Positions 1 through 6,229 of a stretch of 13,728 nt of DNA are shown here, in pieces. The first letter of the stretch is position 1, and each line of letters opens with the position of its first letter. The position numbers were made by a program, and so were the translations under genes. The DNA comes from Thiohalocapsa sp. GTDB lineage: Bacteria; Pseudomonadota; Gammaproteobacteria; Chromatiales; Chromatiaceae. The stretch is from positions 1 to 13,728 of the forward strand of contig NZ_JAIFKJ010000269.1 of NCBI RefSeq assembly GCF_019695415.1. Reading direction: 5' to 3'. Under the pieces are notes generated by a model. That model was not told where the DNA came from, made no database searches, and saw only the letters and a program-made list of their open reading frames with translations.

Positions 1-1
1 C

Positions 2-1294
2 CGCCCTGCGCTCAGGGTGGGTCAGTATGGCGAAGGGCCGCCCGTGGTCACGCTCGCCGCGGACACTGCGGCGCCGGGGCGCGAGTGGATCGACGCCCGG
101 CATCCACAGGCGGGACGCTGTGCCCACCTGCGCTTCGAGGCATTGTCGGCGCCCCGGCTCGATGCGGCGCCGCCCGTGACAACCATGGCCGTGTGCGACC
201 TGCCCGCCACGGCGGCGCTGGCCCTGGGCCGGGAGCTGCTCGCGCTTGCCGCGCGCCGGGGCGACTCGCCGCTGCTGCTGCTGGCCGCGGACGCGCAATG
301 GCCCGTCGGTGCGGTTGACGAGTGGGACGGTCAGACGGTGCCGGTGCAGCCGCTGCGGCTCGCCTTCTCGCGTGCAGTGTTGCTGGAAGGACGCGACGAT
401 GTGCTCGCCGAGGTGATCCATGAGCACTACCGGGACACCTCGGCGGCACAGGGCCGTGATCCTGCCGCGGCACCCTCGGGCCGGCCCTGGCCGGAGCTTG
501 CCGCCTCCTACCGCGATGCGAATCGCCACCAGGCGGATCACTTGTGGGCCAAGCTCGCGGTCACCGATTGCCGCGCCGTACCCGAGGAGCTGGTGGAGTC
601 CTTCGCCTTCACGCCCACCGAGGTGGAGCGACTCGCGATCATCGAGCACCGCCGTTGGGCCGTTGAGCGCTGGCTGGACGGTTGGACCTACGGCCCGCAG
701 CGCGACAATGCCCGTAAGCTGCACCCGCAGCTGATTCCCTATGCGGCGCTTTCCGATGCGATGCAGGATCTGGACCGTTTCGCGGTTCGCCTGGTGCCGG
801 CGCTGCTGGCGCGTTCCGGTCTGGGCGTGGTGCGCCGGCTCGTGGTCGGCGTCTGGGGTGGGGCGCTGCGTAGATCGGAGCCGGTCCTGCGGCGTGGTGT
901 GCACCGCGTACTGGGGGAGCTCGCTGCCCGCTTTCCAGACCGTGGCTTGACACTGGCCCTGGATCTGACAGACCCGCGCGCCAGGTCGGTGGCGACGGAG
1001 GCCATCGCCCACCACCCCGTGGGCCTGTTTGTCCTGCTCTCGGAGCCACTACCGGCGCTGCTCGCGGCCGAGCCGCCATCGGCCCGAAACGGCATACTGC
1101 GACTGCTCGCCAAGGCGGAGCGTCGCGTGCAACTGGCGGGGGAGGCCGAGGTGGCGGACTGGCTCGGGCTTCGTGCCGAGATTCTGTTCGCCCTTGACGA
1201 CCAGCTCGTCGCCCAAGCAGCTCCCGACCAGCTGCCGACCAAGCGGGTAAATCTCGACGCGCGCGGTGACGCAAGTTGGAATTTTGCATATTGA
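2..1294 (+). CDS. RyR-domain protein with TrkA-N-like N-terminal region (5' end cut by window edge)
   Basis: The reading frame is open to the left edge, so this is probably the C-terminal part of a larger protein; a GTG at 17 is the first start codon inside the window, but no convincing ribosome site makes it the true start. Counting from that GTG, residues 200-270 match the ryanodine-receptor (RyR) domain seen in bacterial proteins: an EHRRWAVERWLDGWTYGP core, then RKLHP and a conserved LxPY stretch. Residues 1-150 resemble the tail of an NAD-binding Rossmann (TrkA-N/Kef-type) region, and SYRDANRHQADHLWAKL (165-181) is the linker typical of such fusions. Residues 280-425 form an additional alpha/beta-looking region I cannot assign. 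Function is unknown; in the family RyR is thought to be a ligand- or nucleotide-sensing module. No membrane segment is visible in the part seen. The next gene lies 119 bp downstream with its own candidate promoter. Confidence 0.8.
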   Translation, partial: RPALRVGQYGEGPPVVTLAADTAAPGREWIDARHPQAGRCAHLRFEALSAPRLDAAPPVTTMAVCDLPATAALALGRELLALAARRGDSPLLLLAADAQWPVGAVDEWDGQTVPVQPLRLAFSRAVLLEGRDDVLAEVIHEHYRDTSAAQGRDPAAAPSGRPWPELAASYRDANRHQADHLWAKLAVTDCRAVPEELVESFAFTPTEVERLAIIEHRRWAVERWLDGWTYGPQRDNARKLHPQLIPYAALSDAMQDLDRFAVRLVPALLARSGLGVVRRLVVGVWGGALRRSEPVLRRGVHRVLGELAARFPDRGLTLALDLTDPRARSVATEAIAHHPVGLFVLLSEPLPALLAAEPPSARNGILRLLAKAERRVQLAGEAEVADWLGLRAEILFALDDQLVAQAAPDQLPTKRVNLDARGDASWNFAY

Positions 1295-1368
1295 AGCGCG
1301 TGCCCCTTTTGGCCCTCACGGGAAAGCCCGCGCCCTGTTGGGGGGAAACTGCGGCCCCCTGGTCGATC

Positions 1369-1377
1369 TGTTATCCT
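1369..1377 (+). promoter_or_regulatory. candidate extended -10 promoter of the thioredoxin gene
   Basis: The sequence TGTTATCCT reads as an extended -10 element (TGn followed by TATCCT, 4 of 6 to consensus). It lies 36 nt upstream of the thioredoxin start codon. The -35 region at the expected spacing is GC-rich and poor, which fits an extended -10 promoter. The same TGnTATCCT arrangement recurs upstream of prmB. This is inferred from pattern alone. Confidence 0.4.
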
Positions 1378-1413
1378 CGCCGGCCATGTGACTAACGCCG
1401 CAGGAGTCGAGCC

Positions 1414-1788
1414 ATGGCCGTTGTAGAACTGACGCAAGAGAATTTCGAATCCACCGTCGCCGACAACGGCTTTGTGGTGGTCGACTTCTGGGCCCCGTGG
1501 TGCGGTCCGTGCCGCACCTTCGCGCCGGTGTTCGAGAAGGTCTCGGAGGACCACGACGATATCGTGTTCGCGAAAGTGAACACCGAGGACGAACAACAGA
1601 TCGCGGCGCACTTCCAGATTCGCTCGATTCCGACCCTGATGATTTTCCGCGACCAGATCATCATCTTCTCGCAGCCCGGCGCACTGCCGGAGGGCTCGTT
1701 TCGGGAGCTGCTCACCAAAGCGGGTGAGCTGGATATGGATCAGGTCCGTGCGGACATCGCCTCGCAACAGGAGGGCGATAACGCCTGA
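1414..1788 (+). CDS. thioredoxin
   Basis: A 124-residue thioredoxin-fold protein, probably a cytoplasmic disulfide reductase that keeps protein thiols reduced. The active site WCGPC is at residues 29-33 (redox cysteines C30 and C33), preceded by the usual VVVDFWAP strand, and the cis-proline follows in SIPT (P73). An acidic C-terminal extension of about 15 residues makes it longer than E. coli TrxA (about 109 residues). There is no signal peptide and no extra N-terminal zinc region as in TrxC. The start is supported by AGGAG at 1402-1406, seven bases ahead of the ATG. The DUF1249 gene follows 75 bp downstream on the same strand and may be cotranscribed. I leave the symbol blank because several thioredoxin paralogues usually coexist and the exact one cannot be told. 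Confidence 0.95.
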   Translation: MAVVELTQENFESTVADNGFVVVDFWAPWCGPCRTFAPVFEKVSEDHDDIVFAKVNTEDEQQIAAHFQIRSIPTLMIFRDQIIIFSQPGALPEGSFRELLTKAGELDMDQVRADIASQQEGDNA

Positions 1789-1863
1789 CCTGCATCTCAA
1801 CATGGCACACCGGCTGCTCGTGCGCAGCCGCCGCTGCCCCGCCGAGCCCAAGATTCCACCTGC

Positions 1864-2370
1864 ATGCAAGCCCCCACCCCGATCATCGGCAAGCTGGACC
1901 TCACCGGAGATCGGCCGACGGTGGGCGCGCTGATGGCCCTGTGCGAAGAAAATTATCGCGCGCTGATGCAGCTTGCGCCCCGTTTGACGAGCCTCTCCGG
2001 TGTGCACGTGTCACGGCGCGTGGGCCACACGCATCTGCAGCTGGAGATCGTCGAGCAGGCGCGATACACCACCACCTTCAGGCTTACTCACGTCTTCCCA
2101 TCCGGCGTCGGCCATTCCGACTGGCTGCCGGAACCGGACGCGACCCTGAAGGCGTACCACGATGCCGAGCAGGTGGAGGTGCTGGATCTGCGCCAGACGG
2201 CGCTGCCCATCTTCAGCCATTACCAGTCGCCTGCGCTGCGGGCCAAATGGAAGGCCAATCTTTTCTTGTCCAAATGGCTGGGCTGGTGTCTGCGGGACGG
2301 GCATCGTATCGGACCCGAGAGCGGCCGGTGCAATGGGCGTTTGTCTAGCCCATCGCCGTCTGTCGCCTAA
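1864..2370 (+). CDS. DUF1249 family protein (YqiB-like)
   Basis: A 168-residue soluble protein of the DUF1249 family, whose E. coli member is YqiB; no biochemical function is established. Recognisable family blocks are the N-terminal LMALCEENYRALMQLAP helix (residues 23-39), HLQLEIVEQARYTTTFRLT (57-75), the LKAYHDAEQVEVL block (95-107), and the C-terminal KANLFLSKWLGWCLRDGH (130-147). The final 20 or so residues are a Ser/Pro-rich tail not expected in YqiB (about 140 residues). The ATG at 1864 lacks a clear ribosome binding site; the next in-frame ATG at 1933 would remove part of the conserved first helix, so 1864 is preferred. In enterobacteria yqiB lies next to nudF and cpdA; neither is visible here, where the upstream neighbour is thioredoxin. 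Confidence 0.87.
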   Translation: MQAPTPIIGKLDLTGDRPTVGALMALCEENYRALMQLAPRLTSLSGVHVSRRVGHTHLQLEIVEQARYTTTFRLTHVFPSGVGHSDWLPEPDATLKAYHDAEQVEVLDLRQTALPIFSHYQSPALRAKWKANLFLSKWLGWCLRDGHRIGPESGRCNGRLSSPSPSVA

Positions 2371-2696
2371 CCACCACCCAAACAGCTGCGCGCCCCTGCC
2401 GCCTAGTCCACCGCTTACCGCTGCGCCCCGCAGTGCGTGGACTGTTTGCTGCCACCGCCAGTATCGCTTCAGCCCCGGTTCTGCGTGCCGCCAGAGGCTG
2501 GCAAGCCTGCGGACTCCTGCGCGGAGCGGCTTCCGTCTCTGTCGCCTTTGCCGCTTGCACGGAGCCCGCGTCCGGCTGTCGTACAACAATACCGATCATC
2601 GGGGAACCAACGAAGCGCAGATCTGCCAAATCGGGCGGTATCCAGATTTTGTCCAACCCCTGGCGGCAACACATCGGAAAATTCGCTGCCGATGGC

Positions 2697-2725
2697 TTGA
2701 CAATGGCTACCGGAAAACCTAGTTC
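2697..2725 (+). promoter_or_regulatory. candidate iscR promoter (TTGACA -35)
   Basis: A perfect sigma-70 -35 hexamer, TTGACA, lies at 2697-2702. At a 17-bp spacing the -10 position is TAGTTC (2720-2725), a weak match, as might be expected for a promoter controlled by a bound regulator. The alternative TAGGAT at 2731-2736 is a better -10 but too far from this -35. The start of iscR is about 115 nt downstream. The -10 region is overlapped by the dyad at 2714-2738. Confidence 0.4.
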
Positions 2726-2738
2726 AGGGCTAGGATAT
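2714..2738 (+). promoter_or_regulatory. 25-bp dyad, candidate IscR/Rrf2 operator
   Basis: An inverted repeat with perfect CCTAG / CTAGG arms at 2718-2722 and 2730-2734, extended by A/T-rich flanks and separated by 7 bp, gives a symmetric 25-bp element. Its length and its outer A, CC, GG and T positions agree with the E. coli IscR type 2 consensus (AxxxCC...GGxxxT), although the inner A9/T17 pair is replaced by G/C. It also keeps the ends of the type 1 site (YY near position 5, TAT at the end). It overlaps the candidate iscR promoter, so negative autoregulation is the likely meaning. Binding is inferred. Confidence 0.4.
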
Positions 2739-2841
2739 TGAGCAGGAGCAAGCGGGGATCCGCCGGACACACTGTGCACCGCGCAATCACCGTTGGTCAG
2801 TTTCGAGGCCCAGCGCCCCAACGCATTCAAGGCATCGCACC

Positions 2842-3300
2842 ATGAGACTCTCAACCAAAGGCAGGTACGCGGTCACCGCCATGTTGGATCTGGCCCTCCA
2901 TTCGGGCAAAGGGCCGGTGACCCTGTCGGACATCTCCGTGAACCAGGGCATTTCGCTGTCCTACCTAGAGCAGCTCTTCGCATCTTTGCGCGGCAAGCAG
3001 CTGGTACGTGGTATCCGTGGTCCCGGCGGCGGGTACTACCTGGGTAAGCCCGCGGACGAGATTTCCATTGCCGACATCATTTGCGCCGTCGACGAGTGGG
3101 TGGAGTTCACGCGCTGCGGCGGTCGGGAGAACTGTCGTGATGGGCAACGATGCCTGACGCACTCCCTGTGGGATCAGCTGAGCGACGAGATCTTCACCTT
3201 TCTGAGCGACATCAGTCTTGCCGATCTCGTCGAGCGTGGCCAGCGCGAGACCGCCGTGGACAGTAAGGGTCTGATGGGCAGCAAGCAGCGCGCAGCCTAA
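2842..3300 (+). CDS. iscR: Rrf2-family [2Fe-2S] transcriptional regulator, IscR type
   Basis: A 152-residue DNA-binding regulator that matches E. coli IscR (162 residues) over nearly its whole length. The N-terminal winged helix-turn-helix contains MRLSTKGRYAVTAMLDLAL, the recognition part GISLSYLEQLF (36-46), and the wing RGPGGGYYLG (59-68). The [2Fe-2S] ligands are intact and at the same numbers as in E. coli: C92, C98, C104 and H107 (last part CLTH). IscR represses Fe-S assembly genes when its cluster is loaded and, in the apo form, controls other genes. The start matches the family's MRL start; AAGG at 2829-2832 is a modest ribosome site. Unusually, no iscS, iscU or hscA follows; the next gene is prmB 416 bp on. 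It could be a second IscR-like paralogue rather than the main one. Confidence 0.93.
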   Translation: MRLSTKGRYAVTAMLDLALHSGKGPVTLSDISVNQGISLSYLEQLFASLRGKQLVRGIRGPGGGYYLGKPADEISIADIICAVDEWVEFTRCGGRENCRDGQRCLTHSLWDQLSDEIFTFLSDISLADLVERGQRETAVDSKGLMGSKQRAA

Positions 3301-3339
3301 CCTGCGCCCTAATCTGCTCAAAGTTTCCGCCGAAGCAGT

Positions 3340-3362
3340 GCGCCGGACGCGAGTGCCGGCGC
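3340..3362 (+). terminator. candidate terminator hairpin after iscR
   Basis: A perfect 7-bp all-GC stem (GCGCCGG paired with CCGGCGC) with a 9-nt loop starts 40 nt after the iscR stop codon. It is followed only by TTAGC and not by a U-run, so termination here would be weak or factor-assisted. Confidence 0.35.
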
Positions 3363-3390
3363 TTAGCTCGTTCTCCGAAGCCGCTCACCC

Positions 3391-3582
3391 GTGGCCGCCC
3401 AGACAAAAGCGGTCGGAGCGTACTCGCCCTTCAGTCCGGCAAGCGGCCTGTTCCGAAGCGGTCTCGCGGAGACTCGCGGACAGACCGCGCTCGAGCGCGC
3501 GAGTGCAATGCTCGCGTCGTTGCGTAGATCGTTGCACCGAGCCTGGAAAATGACCGTGGTCAACACGTCCTTGAGTGCCTGA
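3391..3582 (+). pseudogene. possible RidA/YjgF-like gene remnant
   Basis: A 63-codon frame starting at GTG reads TKAVGAYSP near its N-terminus, then ASGLFRSG, then QTALERA and finally SLHRAWKMTVVNTSL. This follows, in order, the RidA landmarks KAxGPYSQ, AGxLxFxSGQ, QTRQALENL and SLxDVVKTTVFL, but roughly 15 residues are missing in the middle and everything after the TTVFL strand is absent (RidA is about 128 residues, with an essential Arg and C-terminal half). No ribosome site precedes it. If real it is a decayed relic; alternatively the resemblance is chance in GC-rich sequence. Confidence 0.22.
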
Positions 3583-3599
3583 AGCAGGCCGGATTTTGG

Positions 3600-3608
3600 T
3601 GCTATCCT
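3600..3608 (+). promoter_or_regulatory. candidate extended -10 promoter of prmB
   Basis: TGCTATCCT forms a TGn-TATCCT extended -10 element within a locally AT-richer patch (GGATTTTGGTGC). A good -35 is not present at normal spacing; TTGAGT at 3571 is 26 bp away. It would give a leader of about 100 nt before the prmB start. It resembles the element found ahead of the thioredoxin gene. Confidence 0.35.
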
Positions 3609-3716
3609 TCGGTTTCCACGGCGCTCCCGCGACCGTTGCGGAGCGGCAGCGGGCGGTCCAGCAGGAGCCGATGCCGACCGAAAGATGCTGACCCACAAAG
3701 GCACTTGCATCCGCCC

Positions 3717-4652
3717 ATGGCCGCGGAAACCGATGCGCTCACCACCATAGACGATCTCGTGCGCTGGGGCGCGAGCCGGTTCGCCGAGGCTTCCCTGTGT
3801 TTCGGGCATGGTACCGATAATCCGCGGGACGAGGCGCATTGGCTTGTGTCTCATGCGCTGCACTTACCTTTCGAGCTCGCAGCCGAGTATGGCGGTTGCC
3901 GGCTGACAGCCAGCGAGCGGACGACGGTGCTCGAGTTACTGGCTCGGCGCATCGACGAGCGCCGTCCGGCGGCCTACCTGACGGGCGGCACCCGTTTCGC
4001 CGGCCTCGAGCTGGAGGTCGATGACGCGGTCATGATTCCGCGCTCGCCGCTGGCGGAGCTCATCGAGCAGGGTTTTGCCCCCTGGGCTGAGCCGGCGAAA
4101 ATCTGCCGCGTGCTCGACCTCTGCACCGGCAGTGGCTGTCTGGGCATCGCTGCAGCAGTGCATCTGCCGGCTGCGAACGTCGACGTCGCTGACATCTCGC
4201 CGGCGGCGCTCGCGGTGGCGCGGCGCAACATCGCCCGGCATGGTCTGGAGGATCGGGTACAGGCGTTGGAGTCGGATCTATTCGCCGGCATCGGCGGGGA
4301 TGATGACAACGGCTATGACGTTATCGTCTCGAATCCGCCGTATGTGGGCGCTGCGGAAATGGAGACCCTGCCGCCAGAGTACCGACACGAGCCGACGCTG
4401 GCGCTCGCGGCCGGCGAGACTGGCCTGGACCTCGTGCTGCGGATTTTGCGCGATGCGCCGGACTATCTGGCCGACGACGGCGTGCTGATCGTCGAGGTGG
4501 GCAACAGCGCCGCGTCGCTGATGGCGGCGCTGCCGTCGGTGCCCTTCACGTGGATCGATTTCGAGCGCGGTGGAGCGGGTGTATTTACGCTGGACCGGGC
4601 CGATCTCGCCGCGCATCATGACCAGTTCGCACAGGCGGTGGCTGCGCTGTGA
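3717..4652 (+). CDS. prmB: ribosomal protein L3 N5-glutamine methyltransferase PrmB
   Basis: A 311-residue SAM-dependent methyltransferase expected to methylate a glutamine side chain of ribosomal protein uL3 during 50S assembly in the cytoplasm. It matches E. coli PrmB (310 residues) throughout: the N-terminal FGHGTDNPRDEA signature specific to PrmB, YLTGG and PRSPLAELI before the catalytic domain, the SAM-binding LDLCTGSGCLG (residues 133-143), the acidic DISP, and the catalytic NPPY at 206-209, with EYRHEPTLAL and VPFTWIDFERGGAGVF nearer the end. The frame is open further upstream, but homology starts at about the ATG at 3717; AAAGG lies 15 nt ahead of it, and an in-frame TTG at 3705 is the nearest alternative. 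The related HemK/PrmC is excluded by the PrmB-specific segments. A 13-nt duplication spans the stop codon. Confidence 0.93.
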   Translation: MAAETDALTTIDDLVRWGASRFAEASLCFGHGTDNPRDEAHWLVSHALHLPFELAAEYGGCRLTASERTTVLELLARRIDERRPAAYLTGGTRFAGLELEVDDAVMIPRSPLAELIEQGFAPWAEPAKICRVLDLCTGSGCLGIAAAVHLPAANVDVADISPAALAVARRNIARHGLEDRVQALESDLFAGIGGDDDNGYDVIVSNPPYVGAAEMETLPPEYRHEPTLALAAGETGLDLVLRILRDAPDYLADDGVLIVEVGNSAASLMAALPSVPFTWIDFERGGAGVFTLDRADLAAHHDQFAQAVAAL

Positions 4653-4662
4653 GGCTGCGCTG
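4640..4662 (+). repeat. 10-bp direct repeat spanning the prmB stop codon
   Basis: GGCTGCGCTG occurs at 4640-4649 and again at 4653-4662, a 13-nt period with the TGA stop between. It looks like a small slippage duplication at the gene end; no function is suggested. Confidence 0.6.
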
Positions 4663-4742
4663 CGCCGTCGAGCGGCCCTTGCTACCCCCATTGAACCAAC
4701 CGAACGAGACCCACCGCCGCGGGCTCGAGCTGGAGGCTGACG

Positions 4743-6218
4743 ATGCTTGACCATCCCCGACCCACAGCCGAAGACACAGTCGGCGCACAAACAACCGACA
4801 CCGGCAGAACGCGTCCGGCGGCAGCTGCGGGCGGCGACCAGCAAACCGTCTTTGATCTCGACCTGATCAAGCGCTACGACCAGAGCGGCCCACGCTATAC
4901 CTCCTATCCCACCGCCGTGGAGTTCGATCCCGCCTTCGATGCCAAGCGCTACGCGGAGGTATGCCGGGACACCAACGCCAGCGGCCGGCCGCTGTCGCTG
5001 TATTTCCACATCCCCTTCTGCGACACCGTCTGCTTCTACTGTGCGTGTAACAAGATCGCGACTAAGGACCGAACCTTGGTGCAACCCTACCTAGATCGTG
5101 TCTACCGGGAAATGGCGATGCAATCGGCCCTGTTCGACGACGATCGGGTTGTCGAGCAGCTGCACTGGGGCGGCGGCACGCCCACCTTCATCAGTCATGA
5201 CCAAATGCGCGAGTTGATGGCGCAGACCCGCAAGCACTTCCGGCTCGCCGACGACGAGCAGGGCGAGTTTTCCATCGAGATCGACCCGCGGGAGGCCACA
5301 GCCGACACGGTCAAGCTGCTGCGCGAGATCGGCTTCAATCGCATGAGCCTTGGCGTGCAGGACTTCGATCCGACGGTGCAGAAGGCGGTGAACCGTATCC
5401 AGTCCGAAGCAGAGACAATGGCGGTGCTGGAGGCCGCGCGCTCAGAAGGCTTTCGCTCCATCAGTATCGATCTGATCTACGGCCTGCCGCACCAGACGGC
5501 CGAGAGCTTCATGGAGACGGTCGAGCGCATCATCGCCGTTGGCCCGGATCGGCTCTCCGTGTTCAACTACGCTCATCTGCCGACCCGCTTCATGCCGCAG
5601 CGGCGGATCAACGATGACGATCTGCCGCCGCCCGAGGTCAAGCTTGATATCCTGCAGGCGACGACCGAACGCCTCACGGAGGCTGGCTGGCTCTACATCG
5701 GCATGGATCATTTCGCGCGCCCCGATGACGAGCTCGCCCGTGCCCAGCGCGACGGCACCCTGTACCGCAACTTCCAGGGCTACTCCACCCACGCCGACTG
5801 TGACCTCATCGGCCTCGGTGTCACCTCCATCGGCAAGGTGGGCAAGACCTATGGCCAGAACCGTCGCGAGCTGGATGCCTATTACGAAGACATCGACGCG
5901 GGGCGTCTGCCGGTATTTCGCGGCATCGAGCTGAATCGCGACGACGAAATCCGGCGTGACGTCATCACGCGCCTGATCTGCCACTTCCGGCTCGAGTTCG
6001 CCGACGTGGAGCGCCACTGGGACATCGACTTCCACGATTACTTCGGCCGCAGCCTCACCAAGCTCGAGGCTATGCAGCAGGACGGTCTGCTGGAGGTGGA
6101 CGGCGATGGCATAGGCGTGCGGCCCAAGGGCCGGCTCCTGATCCGCAACATCTGCATGGCCTTCGATGCCTACCTGGAGGCCAAGCAGGGTCCGGTGGGC
6201 TTTTCCAAGGTCATCTGA
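4743..6218 (+). CDS. hemN: oxygen-independent coproporphyrinogen III dehydrogenase
   Basis: A 491-residue radical-SAM enzyme that decarboxylates two propionates of coproporphyrinogen III to give protoporphyrinogen IX without oxygen, in cytoplasmic heme synthesis. The [4Fe-4S] motif is C93-x3-C97-x2-C100-x-C102 in HIPFCDTVCFYCAC, where the extra fourth cysteine is typical of true HemN. Other markers are GPRYTSYPTA (49-58), GGGTP (143-147), IEIDPRE, GVQDFD, IDLIYGLPHQT, YAHLPTRFMPQRRI and GxTSIG. It is about 34 residues longer than the E. coli enzyme (457) owing to an Ala/Thr-rich N-terminus. The start is well supported by GGAGG at 4732-4736, six bases before the ATG, and no other start lies before the conserved region. 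It follows prmB after 90 bp; no clear promoter or FNR box is visible there. The acyl-CoA synthetase follows after 11 bp. Confidence 0.96.
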   Translation: MLDHPRPTAEDTVGAQTTDTGRTRPAAAAGGDQQTVFDLDLIKRYDQSGPRYTSYPTAVEFDPAFDAKRYAEVCRDTNASGRPLSLYFHIPFCDTVCFYCACNKIATKDRTLVQPYLDRVYREMAMQSALFDDDRVVEQLHWGGGTPTFISHDQMRELMAQTRKHFRLADDEQGEFSIEIDPREATADTVKLLREIGFNRMSLGVQDFDPTVQKAVNRIQSEAETMAVLEAARSEGFRSISIDLIYGLPHQTAESFMETVERIIAVGPDRLSVFNYAHLPTRFMPQRRINDDDLPPPEVKLDILQATTERLTEAGWLYIGMDHFARPDDELARAQRDGTLYRNFQGYSTHADCDLIGLGVTSIGKVGKTYGQNRRELDAYYEDIDAGRLPVFRGIELNRDDEIRRDVITRLICHFRLEFADVERHWDIDFHDYFGRSLTKLEAMQQDGLLEVDGDGIGVRPKGRLLIRNICMAFDAYLEAKQGPVGFSKVI

Positions 6219-6229
6219 AGGCCAAAGCG

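Larger units (their letters stand above)
2371..2841 (+). other. intergenic stretch without a recognisable gene; iscR upstream region
   Basis: These 471 bases separate the DUF1249 gene from iscR. Several reading frames are open on both strands, but none shows a recognisable family, a good ribosome site or convincing composition. The right-hand end (from about 2690) is noticeably more AT-rich and carries a perfect TTGACA and a 25-bp dyad, listed separately. The left 300 bases could be decayed coding sequence, a long leader or a small RNA locus; nothing in them decides between these. Confidence 0.5.
3301..3716 (+). other. intergenic stretch between iscR and prmB
   Basis: This 416-bp stretch has no intact gene. 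It contains a GC-rich hairpin just after iscR, a possible RidA-like relic (3391-3582), several inverted and tandem short repeats around 3458-3498 (including the palindrome GCGCTCGAGCGC at 3487-3498), and a candidate extended -10 promoter for prmB at its right side. The first three and the promoter are discussed in separate entries. Confidence 0.6.

Noticed and set aside
1340..1359. G-run/C-run hairpin between the RyR gene and thioredoxin as a terminator
   Set aside because: It is a 5-bp stem with no T-run and sits immediately upstream of the candidate thioredoxin promoter, so the terminator call is not supported.
739..2007. Long open frame on the minus strand (422 codons)
   Set aside because: It runs antisense to the RyR gene, thioredoxin and DUF1249, has no recognisable domain and is rich in Arg/Ala/Gly as expected for shadow frames in GC-rich DNA.
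2433..2741. Plus-strand frame with a lipobox-like AFAAC before iscR
   Set aside because: The stretch ahead of the cysteine is short and weakly hydrophobic, there is no ribosome site, and the rest has no recognisable fold.
3671..3691. Tiny leader ORF (six codons) after AGGAG ahead of prmB
   Set aside because: The spacing of three bases is too short for a good ribosome site and there is no attenuator-like hairpin to give it a role.
3636..3716. Longer prmB start upstream of 3717
   Set aside because: The extra residues are Arg/Ser-rich, have no counterpart in PrmB, and overlap the region just downstream of the candidate promoter.
4653..4742. FNR or other redox site ahead of hemN
   Set aside because: I looked for TTGAT-N4-ATCAA; only TTGAAC at 4691 is present without a matching second half or a -10.
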